Counted from the stretch's first letter, positions 11,601-24,300 are shown. The stretch: 64,000 bases of DNA from Branchiostoma floridae (GCF_000003815.2 NC_049982.1:22079978-22143977); one strand, 5' to 3'. Program-made: numbers and translations. Notes: generated by a model from the sequence alone, not told the origin.

Positions 11601-13823
11601 TAAGCTTGTGACGGCTTTGCATAACTTCTGACATTTGTCATAATCCCAGGATGAGCGAAGTGTAAGACTCGCACCTGTGTGTTGAAGCGATGTCCGTTGT
11701 CCAAGAGCCGCTGGCAGAGCCGGTACATGCCTCCAGCTTCACACGTGTCTTCAAGACAGGCGAAGACGTCGCAGCCGATCACTGATGACCCCTTGAGACA
11801 CTGCTGCAGGCCACCTACACGGAGAAGGATATCTCTAAAATCTCCCGTGAGAGGAAAAGTGTGGGCGACACCGGTAGTGCCTGTAGATCTTAGATGCATT
11901 AAGATAGAGAATGTGCTCTTGAGACCTATCTTTTAGATGACCGATTGCTTGAGAGCAGCAATGGTGATCAGTACAAAGAAAACGAAATTGCAGTTTGCAA
12001 AGTATTTGGAATTGGTGTTGCTTATGACAATTTATCCCAAGGTCATCTAAATCCTTGAGTTACAACTTGCTACTCATTACCAGCGGCTTTCCTTTAAGTA
12101 GCACGTGGCAGCTTTAGAACTGCCTTTTACAATCTTAACACAGAAGCAAAAGTTCTTGAATAGTCACCAAGGGACTTGATGCTGATCGTACCTCCTTGGC
12201 ATACCTAAATAATCTTTTCCCTTCCCCATTCCGCCGCCACGAAGTGTCATTTTAAGAAAAACTTTGTCCACTCAAATAGCAGGTATTTGTACGTCCAAGT
12301 CCAGTTCTTCTATAGTTTGTTTGAATCCTACATGCCTTAAAGCGCCTGCTGCTTTCAATTTATGTCTTGAACAAGACGAAAGCCAAGGTCTAAAAAACAA
12401 TATGGCAAATAGATTTCTGTCACGTTTTTTGGCTTTGCATCCGTGAAAAAAGTGAATAGAAATCACCCAAAGTGCTTCTGCCCCCAATATGTTGCATCTC
12501 AATTTCTGACAAGTCTGCAATCACGGTGTGCAGATGGAGGTCAGCACCAAGGCCAGAGTAGACCCTGTCTATGTACGTGTACAACACATACTTGAACATC
12601 GTGGATGTAGAAGCATAGATTGGTTGTTCAGCAAACATATGGTCCCTGCTCTCAAAACTTTTTTTGAGGAAAATGCACATGTACATCGCCTGATGAGTGG
12701 GCACCAATAAAAAACGAAATGATTCATCAACTGATTGCTTCCTCGATTTAATTGATCGATCATTTGATTGATGAACGGTTGGAGGAATGGATAATTAGCA
12801 GCAAGAAAACATTTGGACTTTTGGACCTGCTTGAGAAAAAACACAGATAGTTCACTTAACAACATTAGTTGATATCATTTCTACAGGTTATGGCGCGCGC
12901 CCTTTCCGTCCTGTACTGTAAACGATACCGCGAACATTAGAAAGCACCGGTTGGCAAAGGCCCTAGACAAGGGTCATTCATTGATGAAGCTACGTATGTA
13001 ACGTTAGTAGTTTTTGTCCCTGTTTTCTCTGGCACAATTACCGTTCCATGGAGATATCACCTCCTTAGCCAAATTCATTGACAAAATGTATATGTAACGG
13101 TAGAGTCGATGAAGCTCGTTAAATGGAGGGACTTATTATGCATGTCCAGTGATTCCTATCATCATAAACCTTTATTTATTCATGAAAGCTAAAATTGGCC
13201 TGCACGCCGCTTTTCATTGAGATCATCAGGGAAGAGGCAAGGGTCAGACAAAGCATATACAGTTTAAAGTCCTAATGAGTCTTACAAGTCTATATACACA
13301 ATTTTACATACAAAATACAAAAAATGTGGCTGACGTGTTGCTGCTTACAATTAGCAACTAGAGGTGTCCTTCTTTCATGGAATTATCTTAGCCTCCATCG
13401 TTGACATGTCACCGCGCAAAAACATCCTTGACAATCTTACAACGAGCACTCGCCGGGAAAACCAAAGAACTTGTTGATATGTTTGAAGGACGCAAATCCT
13501 CTGATATGGTTACTGGCATTTTATATTTGATAGTGGCGTTCCCTTTTCCTTCGCTAACATGATATATGTGGCCAACAGTTTCGTTTGCTTATGTTTTAAT
13601 TCGACGACTTACACCATAACCATTGATATTGTCGGTCTTAATAATCTGAAAAACACGAAAGTAATTTTGACCAATATCTACAATGAAAGCACAACTACTC
13701 ACGTAAGCGCCATGGAGGAAGGCTGCTGGGGGAATGCATGGTCTCTGCGAAGATAAAGCCCATGGCGCATACCGGCAGAACCAGCACCAATGCCAGGAGA
13801 GATGGTCTTCCCACTGCTGTCAT
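8660..13823 (-). CDS. STC: Stanniocalcin (complete, four coding exons)
   Basis: Coding exons on the minus strand are 13703-13823, 11675-11814, 9320-9531 and 8660-8810. All junctions have GT-AG and phases 1, 0 and 2 agree, giving 207 residues. Stanniocalcins are secreted disulfide-linked glycoprotein homodimers tied to calcium and phosphate balance in vertebrates. Residues 1 to about 20 form a signal peptide (hydrophobic SLLALVLVLPVCA). The mature part has exactly eleven cysteines (46, 55, 60, 65, 74, 98, 114, 128, 135, 170, 201), the number usual for the family, in family contexts such as IGCDVFACLEDTC, GKVFLKGALPC, NRPTYELIRSIMECED. Four coding exons also match vertebrate STC genes. One N-glycosylation sequon is at N140 (NNT); the family's usual NST sequon beside the third cysteine is DT here. 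The mature chain is shorter than human STC1 because the C-terminal tail is missing. The start ATG follows a TATA box by about 105 bases. Confidence 0.93.
9034..9143. mobile_element. Hairpin MITE in stanniocalcin intron 3
   Basis: Two arms of about 51 bases are near-perfect inverted complements, beginning TAGCCTAGTATCCAGCCGTA on the left and ending with the complement of TAGCCTGGTATCCAGCAGTA on the right, with almost no loop. There is no coding capacity. The tips resemble the element at 37302-37372. An AATGTGAAG direct repeat lies near both ends but does not abut the tips, so the target duplication is uncertain. Confidence 0.8.
9775..9965. repeat. Dispersed repeat, copy 2 (pair with 6460-6640)
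   Basis: This is the second copy of the repeat described at 6460-6640, located in stanniocalcin intron 2 (9532-11674). It shares ATAATAGAAAAGGTGGGATC at its start and GCAATTAGCCCACGGGCAA at its end. Confidence 0.8.
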
Positions 13824-13926
13824 CCTCAGACGCCTTTTCCTGTCAGTGTTCGGGACCTGTTGATGGCTACGTGCCGCCGACTGTTCACACGGATGAGTGA
13901 GGGCGGTTGCTGGTTTGCGGTCCGAC

Positions 13927-13933
13927 TTTTATA
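13927..13933 (-). promoter_or_regulatory. TATA box of the stanniocalcin gene
   Basis: On the minus strand the sequence reads CTATAAAAGT. A transcription start about 30 bases downstream would lie near 13900 and leave a 5' UTR of roughly 75 bases before the ATG at 13823. Support is positional only; no initiator was verified. Confidence 0.6.
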
Positions 13934-14538
13934 GGGATAGCTGTCCATCATTTGTGGGAGTTGCGTGGGTTGTCGGCGGCGTGTTCGGTAGGCGGGCTTA
14001 CAAGATCCAGTCAGTGTTGTTAACTCGTAGGATGAATTTGCTTGTTACGTTGCCAAATACCCAGGGGCAATAGAAAAGTCACCGGAATGTTCTCCAACAC
14101 AGCAAGAAATTCAGTCAGGAGGTATTGGCCAAAACTAACTCTGCGAACGCAAGTTTGCAGCGGAAAGTTTGTCCTTGTATCCCGCTGTCCTGGAGCTATT
14201 GAAAACAACCGTATCACAAACTCAGGGTAACGTTAGTTCTAGAAAGATAGTGCTTACGTCTTTAACAATCTTACATCACTCTTGTGTTTAAAAACAGAGA
14301 AACAGTATTCAATCTATCCTTGGCTCCGCTGAAGGTATTTTTGAGTTCAGGGAAAGGCAAGTTGATAACGGGGTGTGCCAAGCAATGGTTTGGACTTCAT
14401 CCCCTCAACATGCCGAGTCTGATAGAGGACATATAAAGTAGGATGGGAAGTCAGATACACACATAAATTACCCCTCTGCATTCCTGTGGGCTCCGTATGA
14501 GCACCTTGTTACACCTCAGGTTTGTTGACAGTTAAGAT

Positions 14539-14840
14539 GGGGTTACACATGCGTGTATATTCAAGTCCGTTTGAGGTGCGTATGAAGCTCATAGTCTCTT
14601 CCAGGCTCCACAGGTCGCGGGAAAAATAGTACAAATAAGACAAATATAGATTACATAACATGCCAGATGAGTTAGCTGACCGAGAAGTATGGTTAGCGAC
14701 CCAGCTAACACGTCTGACATGTTACCTGTTTACGTTTGTCCAATTTCTATCATTTTTCCAACGACCTGTGAGGCCTGGTGGAGGCAAATACTTCCATGCG
14801 CGCCTCATACGGACTTAAATATATACGCACGTGTGACCCC
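14539..14840. mobile_element. Foldback MITE-like element, about 300 bp
   Basis: The segment is an imperfect palindrome over its whole length. It opens with GGGGTTACACATGCGTGTAT and closes with the inverse of GGGGTCACACGTGCGTATAT; the arms continue to pair through CACAGGTCG...GGAAAAAT and ACATG(C/T)CAGA...GTTAGCTG to a centre near 14690. It has no open reading frame. The flanks match an uninterrupted sequence at 15890-16005, which supports insertion. Confidence 0.8.
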
Positions 14841-15399
14841 ACCTTTACGTTACTAGATGACCGTGTTCAAGTCCCGGGCTCTATTCTTATTATATTCATA
14901 CTTCACCTCTATTTTGCTTGTGTTTATTCTGATGAAAGTACTTTGGTTCCTTACTTTGCTATAGCACAATGTAGTGTGTACCACATGTTGCGCAGGGGAA
15001 TGATATTTGCCTTTATGATAACAAACACGGCCCTATCATCTCCACTTGGAGAGCGTGTTCTGAGAAGGCACAATGGGAACACAAATTTATTCATGTAAGG
15101 TGAAAGATGGCCCTTATGGAGGTTTTCCTCCCACATACAAACTCTAACTACACCCCTGGTGTTTACAGAGACATTGTAGTTCCTACTCATGGTACGTTGA
15201 GCATCCACATAGCCTTGAGAACGTCCCTGAAAATGACCTCGAAACACTAGTCCTGCAAGTTCCACTTTTGGGTGCATTGTTGGGTGGTAGGCGAAGTGCA
15301 CAGGTATCAGGAACCAGTATCGCTGCTTCTTAGCCCCAAAAGGATGAATCATATCCAGGAGCTACTGTTAGTTGAACTTGATATAGATATGTATTGAAC

Positions 15400-15625
15400 A
15401 TTTGGTAAAATGATACAAGTAAAAGTTTTGGCATGAATCACTTTAAAATGATTAATTTCAGCATTTTTCTAAGGGGAAATTGGTTTTCTTTCGGCGTCCT
15501 GCTGTGACCTCCAGGGCGTTCACCTGACACGTGGGACGACAGTCGGCTCACAAGAGTTAATTCAATCTATGAGTCAGCCAATCAGCGAAGAGGAAGACGA
15601 AGGCTAGTCATGATCAATGGCTGTT
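15400..15625. repeat. Partial unit of the 17-18 kb tandem family
   Basis: This segment matches the second half of the tandem unit: TTGGTAAAATGATACAAGTA, GGGGAAATTGGTTTTCTTT, and GCCAATCAGCGAAGAGGA followed by GAAGGCTA. It lies about 1.3 kb before the main block and lacks the GC-rich first half. Confidence 0.75.
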
Positions 15626-15889
15626 TTCGGTGGAAAATTACAATATCAATCCTAAGAATTCTGCGGTTAACGTTTTCGGAGATTCACGACGTGCTCTGAA
15701 TACAGAGGGTTCTGATTCTGTTTAATCGAATTCGGATGGGCAATCCGAGGAAACCAGTTCTAATTCCGGTAAAGGAGGTACAATTACTCACGCAAGGTGG
15801 CCCATTTTTGTCTGAGGAAAAACTCAATTTGTCAAATAAATAAGTGCAACGGACGTAGATATGACTCCTCTGCACCACATTTGCCCAAC

Positions 15890-16005
15890 ACATATCCCTG
15901 CACCTCAGGTTTGTTGAGTGTAACGTTAACGTTACTCGGTGGCCTTGTTGCCTCGCTCTATTCTTTCTGTCTTTATTTCGCTACACCTCTATTTTGCTTG
16001 AACAA
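15890..16005. repeat. Uninterrupted paralogue of the 14539-14840 flanks
   Basis: CACCTCAGGTTTGTTGA, ACGTTACT, GCTCTATTCTT and CACCTCTATTTTGCTTG occur in this order here. The same blocks occur at about 14514-14935, but there the foldback element sits between the first and second block. Confidence 0.6.
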
Positions 16006-16702
16006 TAACAACACACACTAATGACAAACAAACGGCTGGTCTTACTAAACCTTTCAGGCGTTTTGACGTTGTATGACGTCAGGACTACAGAAGAAACATT
16101 TTTTTCTGCAATTGTGCCGGATGCTGCAGTAACGTTATAGTCTAACAGGTCGCAGGTGCACCCAGATCACAATACAGACAACGAGACAGAACTGACATTA
16201 CAGCAAAGTGTAAAGAAGCTTGGTATCAAGTTGCCTGGTTCAAGTTCCTTGGATTGTCTTTATTGTGCAAAGTGTGGCCGTCTGTATTCCTATAAAACTT
16301 TCATCTAATACCAAGATCAGCCGGCTGTCAAAGCTGGCGCGGGAGGAAAGTAGGATTTGGGTGCACGTGTGAGTGGTTCTTTTATCTATTAAGTCCCGTT
16401 GTGGTGGTGACTTTCTCAGAAGCCATTATAGCTTGGTATCGTTATAACTAAACTCACCTTCGGAACATTGCACGCATTTTCTGCCGTATACATATAAGTC
16501 TAACATATTCGGTTCAGATGGTGTTGCTACTTCTGACAGTAAAAGATAACTTTACTTAATCAACTTTAATGTTTGAGTATGGCATGTCTAGGTTGAATTG
16601 GCGAAGACTCGGGATTCGACAAGGATGTGTCAGCAATGAAATAATTTTTTTTATTATATTTCAGCCATACATAGTATGGTGAAATATATTGTATTCGTAA
16701 TG

Positions 16703-16730
16703 TTTCTTTCTTTCTTTCTTTCTTTCTTTC
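16703..16730. repeat. (TTTC)n microsatellite
   Basis: About seven TTTC units in a row inside otherwise unassigned intergenic DNA. Confidence 0.9.
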
Positions 16731-16899
16731 TCCTGTCAAATCTTCAAAGTGATTCATCTCCGCCGTTCCTGGACCGAATGACCTGAAATTTGGCACAGGG
16801 GTAGAGTGGGCCAATACCTTGATGCTTTTTCTCATTTTTTTTCATATCTGCCTCTAAAATGATTTTATTGAGGTTTTTTGGTCATGTTTTGACCAAAAT

Positions 16900-18720
16900 G
16901 GTATAATTCCCCCCTGCACCCTGGTATTACAATTAAATGACCTGAAATTTGGTGTAGATAGGCAGTGGATATTTGGTAAAAAGATTCAAGTAAAAGTTTT
17001 CACATGAACTACTTTAAAGCGTTGGGGGCCCCAGGGGGAACGAAGCCCGCCTGAAGCCCTCGCATTTTAGACTATTCAGAAGGCTTTATATTGTATCAGT
17101 TCTTAGGGGCATATCTATGATAATCGCAGCAGTCACTTAACTTCTCTTCAGGAGTTAAACGTAACAGTATTTCAGGTCGAACCGTCAAAGGCAACTAAAA
17201 ACAAACTTTAACGTTACTGAGTTCAACAGTACTTATAACTTGTCACCCGAAGTTGAAACGCTAGCGATGGTATTTCCGCTGCGCTGTTAGCTCCGTGCGA
17301 CTGTTGTTGACGGTCTTATAACAATACATTTTGCCCCCCTGTACCCTGGTATTCAAGTGAATGACCTAACATTTGGTATAGATAGGCATAAGATAGTTGG
17401 TAAAATGATCCAAATAAATTTTTTTGCATAAAGTACTGTAAAAGGCTAAATTACAGCACTTTTTTGAGGGGAAATTGGTTTTCTTTTGGCCTCCTGACGT
17501 GACCTTCTGTGACCCCGCACAGAGCTCACACCTGTGCGCGTCAGCTGGAGAGATAATTGAATCAAAGACCTAGCCAATCAGCGAAGAGGAGGCCGAAGGC
17601 TCCCGCCAGAATTTTTTTACAGCGTTGGGGGCCCCAGGGGGAGCGAAGCCCACCTGAAGCCCTCGCATTTTAGACTATTCAGAAGGCTTTATATTGTATC
17701 AGTTCTTAGGGGCATATCTATGATAATCGCAGCAGTCACTTAACTTCTCTTCAGGAGTTAAGCGTAACAGTATTTCAGGTCGAACCGTCAAAGGCAACTA
17801 AAACAAACTTTAACGTTACTGAGTTCAACAGTACTTATAACTTGTCATCCGAAGTTGAAACGCTAGCGATGGTATTTTCGCTGCGCTGTTAGCTCCGTGC
17901 GACTGTTGTTGACGGTCTTATAGCAATATATTTTGCCCCCCCCCCCCCTGTACCCTGGTATTACAAGTGAATGACCTAACATTTGGTATAGATAGGCATA
18001 AGATAGTTGGTAAAATGATCCAAGTAAAGTTATTTGCATAAAGTACTGTAAAAGGCTTAATTACAGCACTTTTTTGAGGGGAAATTGGTTTTCTTTCATT
18101 CTCCATCCCATGACCTTTCGGACGTTCACCCCACAGAGCCGACATCTGCACCTGCGTCTAGCCGGCAGGAAGAGTTAATTCAATTAATGATTCAGCCAAT
18201 CAGCGAAGAGGAAAGCGAAGGCTAATTAATATTCATAAGCGGGACCACACAATACGGTAACTTGAAGACTCAGGCTGTACAGACTTCTTGCCAGGGTTTT
18301 TACAAAGCGTCGGACAGGGGTCCGGGGGCCGCCGAATGTCCCTGGCGGGGTCCAGGGCCAGGGCCACGGTGGGGGGGACCCAGGTGTGCGAAGCCCCCCG
18401 GAAGCTCTTGCATTTTAGACTATTGAGAAGGCTTCTTTTATCAGTTTTTTTAGGGCCATATCTACGATGATCGTAGCAGTCACTTACTTCTCTTCAGCAG
18501 TTTGACTTAAAAATATTTCGGGTCAAAGCTTCAAAGACAACTAAAACCTCATAAACAAAAAACTTTACTTAGCTCAACGGTACTTGTAAATATTGTCCGG
18601 GTTGCCATCCTTAGTTGAAGCAAGGAGGTTGTTCCCTCTTTCAACCTCCTTGGTTGAAGCGCTTATTTATATCTTCGCTGCGCCGTTAGCCGCCGTGCGA
18701 CTTTCGTTGACGGTCTGATA
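16900..18720. repeat. Tandem array of an approximately 600-bp unit
   Basis: Each unit has a GC-rich start (GTTGGGGGCCCCAGGGGGA...CGAAGCCC), the text CTCGCATTTTAGACTATT, a middle ending CGACTGTTGTTGACGGTCTTA, and a second half with CCCTGTACCCTGGTATT, GGTAAAATGATCCAA, GGGGAAATTGGTTTTCTTT and GCCAATCAGCG. Unit starts are near 17021 and 17623, nearly identical, and a more diverged third start is near 18305; a truncated second half precedes at about 16905. No unit has a long open frame. Confidence 0.85.
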
Positions 18721-21124
18721 TCACTGCGTCGCCGCCTCGCTGATATTCCCACGGACATGTTTCAAGAAAAATGCCTGGCAAAAAACGCTGTTCTGCGTCA
18801 AATTCTATTCTATAAAACATGTGGGACTCAGTGTTACAGTCTAGATATTTTGTAGAAGCACCGCTGTGGGAAAGAAGGTCCAAGCAATGTAATACATCAC
18901 GTAGCATGAAGTTCGCTGTCAACTGGCACATGACTGTTTGAAACTCTTACTCTTAGGCCAGAACTGCCAGAGTTTCAGCCCAATAAAACACTCTCTGCGC
19001 CAGGGTATGAACAGACTGACCTCCGAAAAGAGGCCAAGCTGGAGTGGATACTCCTACCGGACTGAAAACTCTACTCTAACGGGGGGGATCCAATGTCCGG
19101 TTACTGTTCTAAGTGAATGCGCATGGCTTTTGTCATCGTACATTTTACTGAGAACCCATCAAAAACAAGTCAAGATCTTGTTAACAACTATATAACTGTG
19201 ATTGAAGCTGTGCAGACATACATTTCATTTAACGGCAGCAACTACCGAACTGTAGTTTGATAGCGCGCGAAACTATTGGCAGGTTTTGACTTGCGTTTCA
19301 GTGGAACGTTCTAACACAAAAAGGGGTCCAAACTCCGATAAGTTAACAACCAAGCCATCTCTGTATATTTTTAAGCGTCCTATGCATGCAAAATAACACT
19401 TAACTTCTGCAATACTATTTTTGGTCACAAATATATGCAATATTTTGAATTACGCTGCATATTTAAATACGTTTAGTTACAAGGTTTACCTCTCACGGCG
19501 AAACCAACCTGTCGCCAAAAATGAAAATGGCGGCACATTTGTTTACAATTACATCTGCCTGTGATTACACTTTTTCACTTTCGGCTTCTTAATTTCCCGC
19601 TTCAACCTCGTTTTTAACAGCAGAAATGACTACAGGATTTCTTTAGTCGGTAGGGATCGATTTTCTTGAATGGTCGATACTCTACTGACGAGTTGACTAA
19701 CTCCATCGTGTTGAGCATCGCTCGGCTTCCTTCATAGGTGACTGGCAAAGATGGCGGGGGTGACAGGGCCGTGAACATGCGGCATAATTTAGCTCCGATT
19801 ATCCAACTATAAAAGCAAAGACACGGCCTAGCTGTGCTTCTTTAGGAAGTCTTATAGATATCCTTCTCACCTGTGGTGGTATCTTTTCACACTTCGTATT
19901 TGACGATGAATAATTTAAGAGTTTCCCGGGCCATGTTCTCGATAAGTTCGCTCGTCAGCATTCACGGATGGCGTCAAACATGTGTAATTTTTTCAATCGT
20001 TATCTGTTGGGGATTACCAACTTGGACACATACTCTGGACTTTTCAGATATTTACAACAAGGTTTAGTCCATAACAAGTTGTACTTATCATGTGCAGACA
20101 CTTATGCATATCTCCGCAAAAATGATTTTAAAATCCTACCGGACTTTGGACCCCTACTGGACTTTGGACCCCTCCCGTTACTCTAAGATTCAATCGTATC
20201 TTCCGGGTCTGGCAGGAAGTTGTTAAACTAAAATAAGATTAGGCTCGATGGCTGATTGCATACAAAGTAAAACAGTTTAACAGCTTGAAGAAACAAACGC
20301 TCCTACTACACAGTACCTGCACCTGATTGATAATTATTAAATCGTATGCCCTACTTGAATAAAAAAGTTCACTGCAATAATAAATTTACCCACCTCACAA
20401 GGAGCTTATACTTTTTTATACTTACACCTAGTTATCGTACTGAAAATTGTTAATGACATTACATGAAGTCATTCAACAATTTTCAGTCATGATGAAAATT
20501 TTCTACATGGAAGGTGTGATTGTTGTCATTTTCTGAAAAATAAAAGCAAGCTCTGTTCTGACCTGGAATCAATTCACAATACTAGTCGACTTTGGGGGAT
20601 AATGTAGTACTGTTTAGATGTTCCATTTTTGCGCAGGGGTGATTTGGAACAGTCCAATGTTGCGTGGGAAGGGGTATGGCTGAAATATGCTGTATTTGCT
20701 CTCAAGCAAATGTCGGCCTTTCTAGTTTTAGCTGTTTTTATGCTTGGAAGCATTTTGAAGTCACTCATATGTGTGATAAGGATTAGCTTGAAAGGATGTC
20801 TAAAACTCATGAGGATAAACCGGCTGTTAAACATTCCAAATGAAAATCTAAATGTCATCGTAGCTTTTTGAGTGACAGACTTAAGAAGCAAATATATAAG
20901 AAAATCAAAGGGTTTTCGAAAACAACGGAGGGTTGAAATGTTGGAACTGCGCTTTTAACAAACCCGATGTTTCCCGTCTACGTCAGTCCATGTACTGTTG
21001 CCATGGCAAGCAGACAGGCGGCAAATCCGGTAGTCTGGCATCTGTAGCTTACCTAGCTTATATTCTTCTATAGCACTATCACGTTTTACACGACTTATAT
21101 ACTCCTACGTCCTTTCCTTTGGAC

Positions 21125-21385
21125 CCTTGTAATGCCTAGTGGCATGTAGGACAGCAAGTTGTCTTGCTGTTTTAGTAGGAGGACACATAAGTACACTTTT
21201 CCTTTAACGTGATCGAGGCACCTCCTCGAACACTGCACCCTCTTTTACGTCCTTTCGAGAGACGGGTACAGCCCCAACCGAGATGCCCTTCCCAGCATTG
21301 AACAGAAATCTCTCAGTTACCAACAAATTGGAAACAGAAGCTCAACTTTGAGGCTGCTACCAGTTGAGCTACATGGGCATCTGCC
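21125..21385 (-). mobile_element. tRNA-derived SINE-like element
   Basis: On the minus strand the unit opens with GATGCCCATGTAGCTCAACT followed by GGTAGC, which fits a polymerase III A box, and continues to GTTCAATGCTGGGAAGGGC, a possible B box. Further on are the TACCCGTCTCTCGAAAGGAC and GAGGAGGTGCCTCGATCACG blocks that I associate with dispersed deuterostome repeats. No polyA tail or target duplication was found, so the ends are approximate. Confidence 0.5.
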
Positions 21386-24300
21386 TTTACTCATACAGTT
21401 TCATCAAAAGACACGTTCTTACAAAGATCTGTCTCGAAACTGGAATCCCACCCCCAGGTGCGCTTGTGTGTGAGACAGATCCTGTCTTACATTAAACCTA
21501 AATATCATCCACATCGGAGGTGAGGGTTGGAGACGGGTCAACAGAGGCTTAGACAGACCATGCCGTGAGTCCGATATGTGCGTACCGGTAACTCCGGGTG
21601 TCATAGATGGTGCGGAGTAACACCTCCCCTCCCCCGCGTGTGCTGCTGTCCCTTTTCTTAGATGGCCAAATCTGCTCAAAGACATAAATCAAATCCTCTA
21701 GATTACTAAAGAAACATTAGAATGTAAGTAGAAGTCAGTTAAATGCACAAAGGATAACTGCACACTTCTGTTAATTGCACGGAATCCCAAAGTCCCGAAG
21801 TGTTGCGGTCCAGCTGAATAACTTCGCTTTGTTCCACCATCCGGATAATTGCACAAATTGTGCTGGCAAATGCGGAGTGCAATTAAACGGGTTCAACTGT
21901 ACCTCACCATTCCTATTAAGTTTGCAGATCCTTGCAGGAGAAAACGCACAAGTAAACCTTATTGTCCGCAGGTCGGCAAAGAAGAAAGATGCTTCAATGT
22001 GGGGTAATCTAATTGAGTGATTCACTGTATTGTAAAAGGGTCTTGTAGATGTTATGGGCACTGTCATTGATGTATGTGTCGTGTGTCGTTTTGGCTCTAT
22101 CTATCTATTTAAAAAGCACAATCTTCCCTGTCCGGTTATCTTCTTTTTTTGCAGCATGAAAGTGTCCTTCCATGTATACTTTATTTATAACTGGGCTAAG
22201 GCCATGTCATGCGCCCAGTCTTTCCCTGTCTGCAATACTGACTGGCGCGATTTTATCCGATACCTAAGGCTAACGTCACATTTAAATTTCCATACCGGGC
22301 CGGTCGGGCTGTTTGTGGCAACGAAAAAAAGACATGTATGCGTAAGAAACAATTATGTCCACAACAATTCTCTTTACGTCTTGTGTAGTTTGGTGTCTTT
22401 TACCTCATACTCTTCGTTCCCGAAAGCTGCCCGGTCGGGCCCCGGTTTGGAAATGTACATGTGAACTAGGTCTAAAGCTTCCAACGGGATTCAAATAAAT
22501 TGTTGTAATGCGTTTAGGGTAATTGGAAAAAAAACTCTGCAACGGAAACAAAACAGAAACATTCAAGCACCTCAGGATTAACTACTTTCAGCAGTTCCTA
22601 CATCTACATTTAGATAAATAGTAGAAACTCGCGGTCAATCCAATTGCCCAAACTCTCTCCTGTATTCCCTACCGATACCATCACAGCAATCTATGTCGAT
22701 ACTCTGCAGTCCAAAGTGAAAAAAATTGATGTACGTTCCTACCGGGCTGTCTGACGATAGCTAACCATTTCTGATGACGTCATCCACCGTTAAAGAAAAT
22801 ACCGCGAACTTTCATTGACAGTCTCGAATGGCACTCCCAGCGACAATGTTTGGAATTACAGTCCATACAGGGGACAGATCATCGTGTTTGAACACCAAAT
22901 TCACTCCTGTTTGTCTATTTTATCCTTTAAGTAGGGTGTTATGGATTTACCCATGAGCAAATAATCATATATTGGAGGTTTTCCATAATGTGTTAGAACT
23001 GGGCATAACATTCAGCACCAAGGGCAGACCCTGTCTGTTGTGGTGGTGAGGTTAACTGTTGATTCAAATAGCAAGAAATCTGACATTATTCCTTGACCAT
23101 GTGTTTTCTATCTATTCCTCATCCTAGTATTTTGTTAACTCTGCATTTCTAACGCTGAAGTAGGTATCTAATACAAGTAGGTTTACAGCATGGAAACAAT
23201 TTTTGTAAGAGCCCTAAGCTCAATGAGCCATACCTAATGTTGCTGTTATTCCCTTTAAACTTGTCTGTAATGTGCATCCCACATGACAGCTTTCATAATC
23301 ATATTAGAATGGGCAGGTTAGGTTGCTGTGGATGGAATATATCAGGGCTTATTTGAGCTAATACGTGGGAGAGAGTCATTTCCATCCGTGCAACCAGCAC
23401 GCCCGGATGATGATGATGATTAGAGCTAATCCTCTACTGGTTGTGACAGAGAAGACAGACACTATGTACAGTATTTACATGTTCATTGTACCAGAAAAAT
23501 ACCCTAGATCTTTTGAACAGAGGATCCTAAGGATTTTTTAGTGGTGTGACCTAGCCAGGATTCAAAGTCATGTCTTCTTGGTCCCGAGGCAGGGCTGCTC
23601 ACAATGGACTGCACACTCTATTGAGTATATCTAATGAAAGGAAACAAGTGGGTTAATGTTCCCTTCTGTGCTCCTCCCATCCATTAAATCAACAGGACAC
23701 AACAGAGATTTCAACATTTACTTCACATACTGCACATAGTTTATACATATGAACATTTTTTTTTGCTGCTGAAATATCTATATTTTACACTAAGACTTTT
23801 TAAAGTTTTTACAAGACTTCTCATACAGATTCTTCTTTAATATTCCGCGGGGGGCCTCTGATATGTGATTTGAGAGCATCAAAGACTTCCAACCCTGTAC
23901 TGTACTTGTACATAGTCATTGCACATTGCATACTGCATAGTCATTGCACATGTAAGCTGAGGTTCATGAAGCTCACAGGGAATTAGCAGCAAACTAGTGC
24001 AGCACATGTCATTTCCGAATCTCAAGACATGAGAGACAAGGTCTGCTGTTCACAGCTGACATTCCTGATATAGATATATACATATATCCTTCCACTACAG
24101 AATCTCAACAGCGCTATAATGTTAGGACAAGAGTGAAGTTTTCTGACATATCATCTCAATTTGTCAAAGCTTTGACACACCTTAGCAACTGTTGCCAGGC
24201 TTCACCACTTGCTCTTACAGACAAATACCATTGCAGGCACATAACACTTGTGTTAAAGCATACCCTTCCATTCTCCTAAGCACAGCTGATCCGTGTCGCA

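Noticed and set aside
19805-19870. TATA-like CTATAAAAG before a small open frame
   Set aside because: The following 64-codon frame has no recognisable features, and TATA-like words are frequent in AT-rich DNA.
21771-21886. TTAATTGCAC and GTGCAATTAA as ends of a TTAA element
   Set aside because: The inverted match covers only 10 bases and the interior is not palindromic. TTGCAC recurs several times locally, so this may be a simple local repeat.
22054-22464. 136-codon open frame with hydrophobic stretches
   Set aside because: It has no recognisable domain or neighbouring splice-compatible exons, and the hydrophobicity comes from T-rich sequence.
23410-23425. (GAT)n run
   Set aside because: It is too short to be a meaningful feature and no coding sequence adjoins it.
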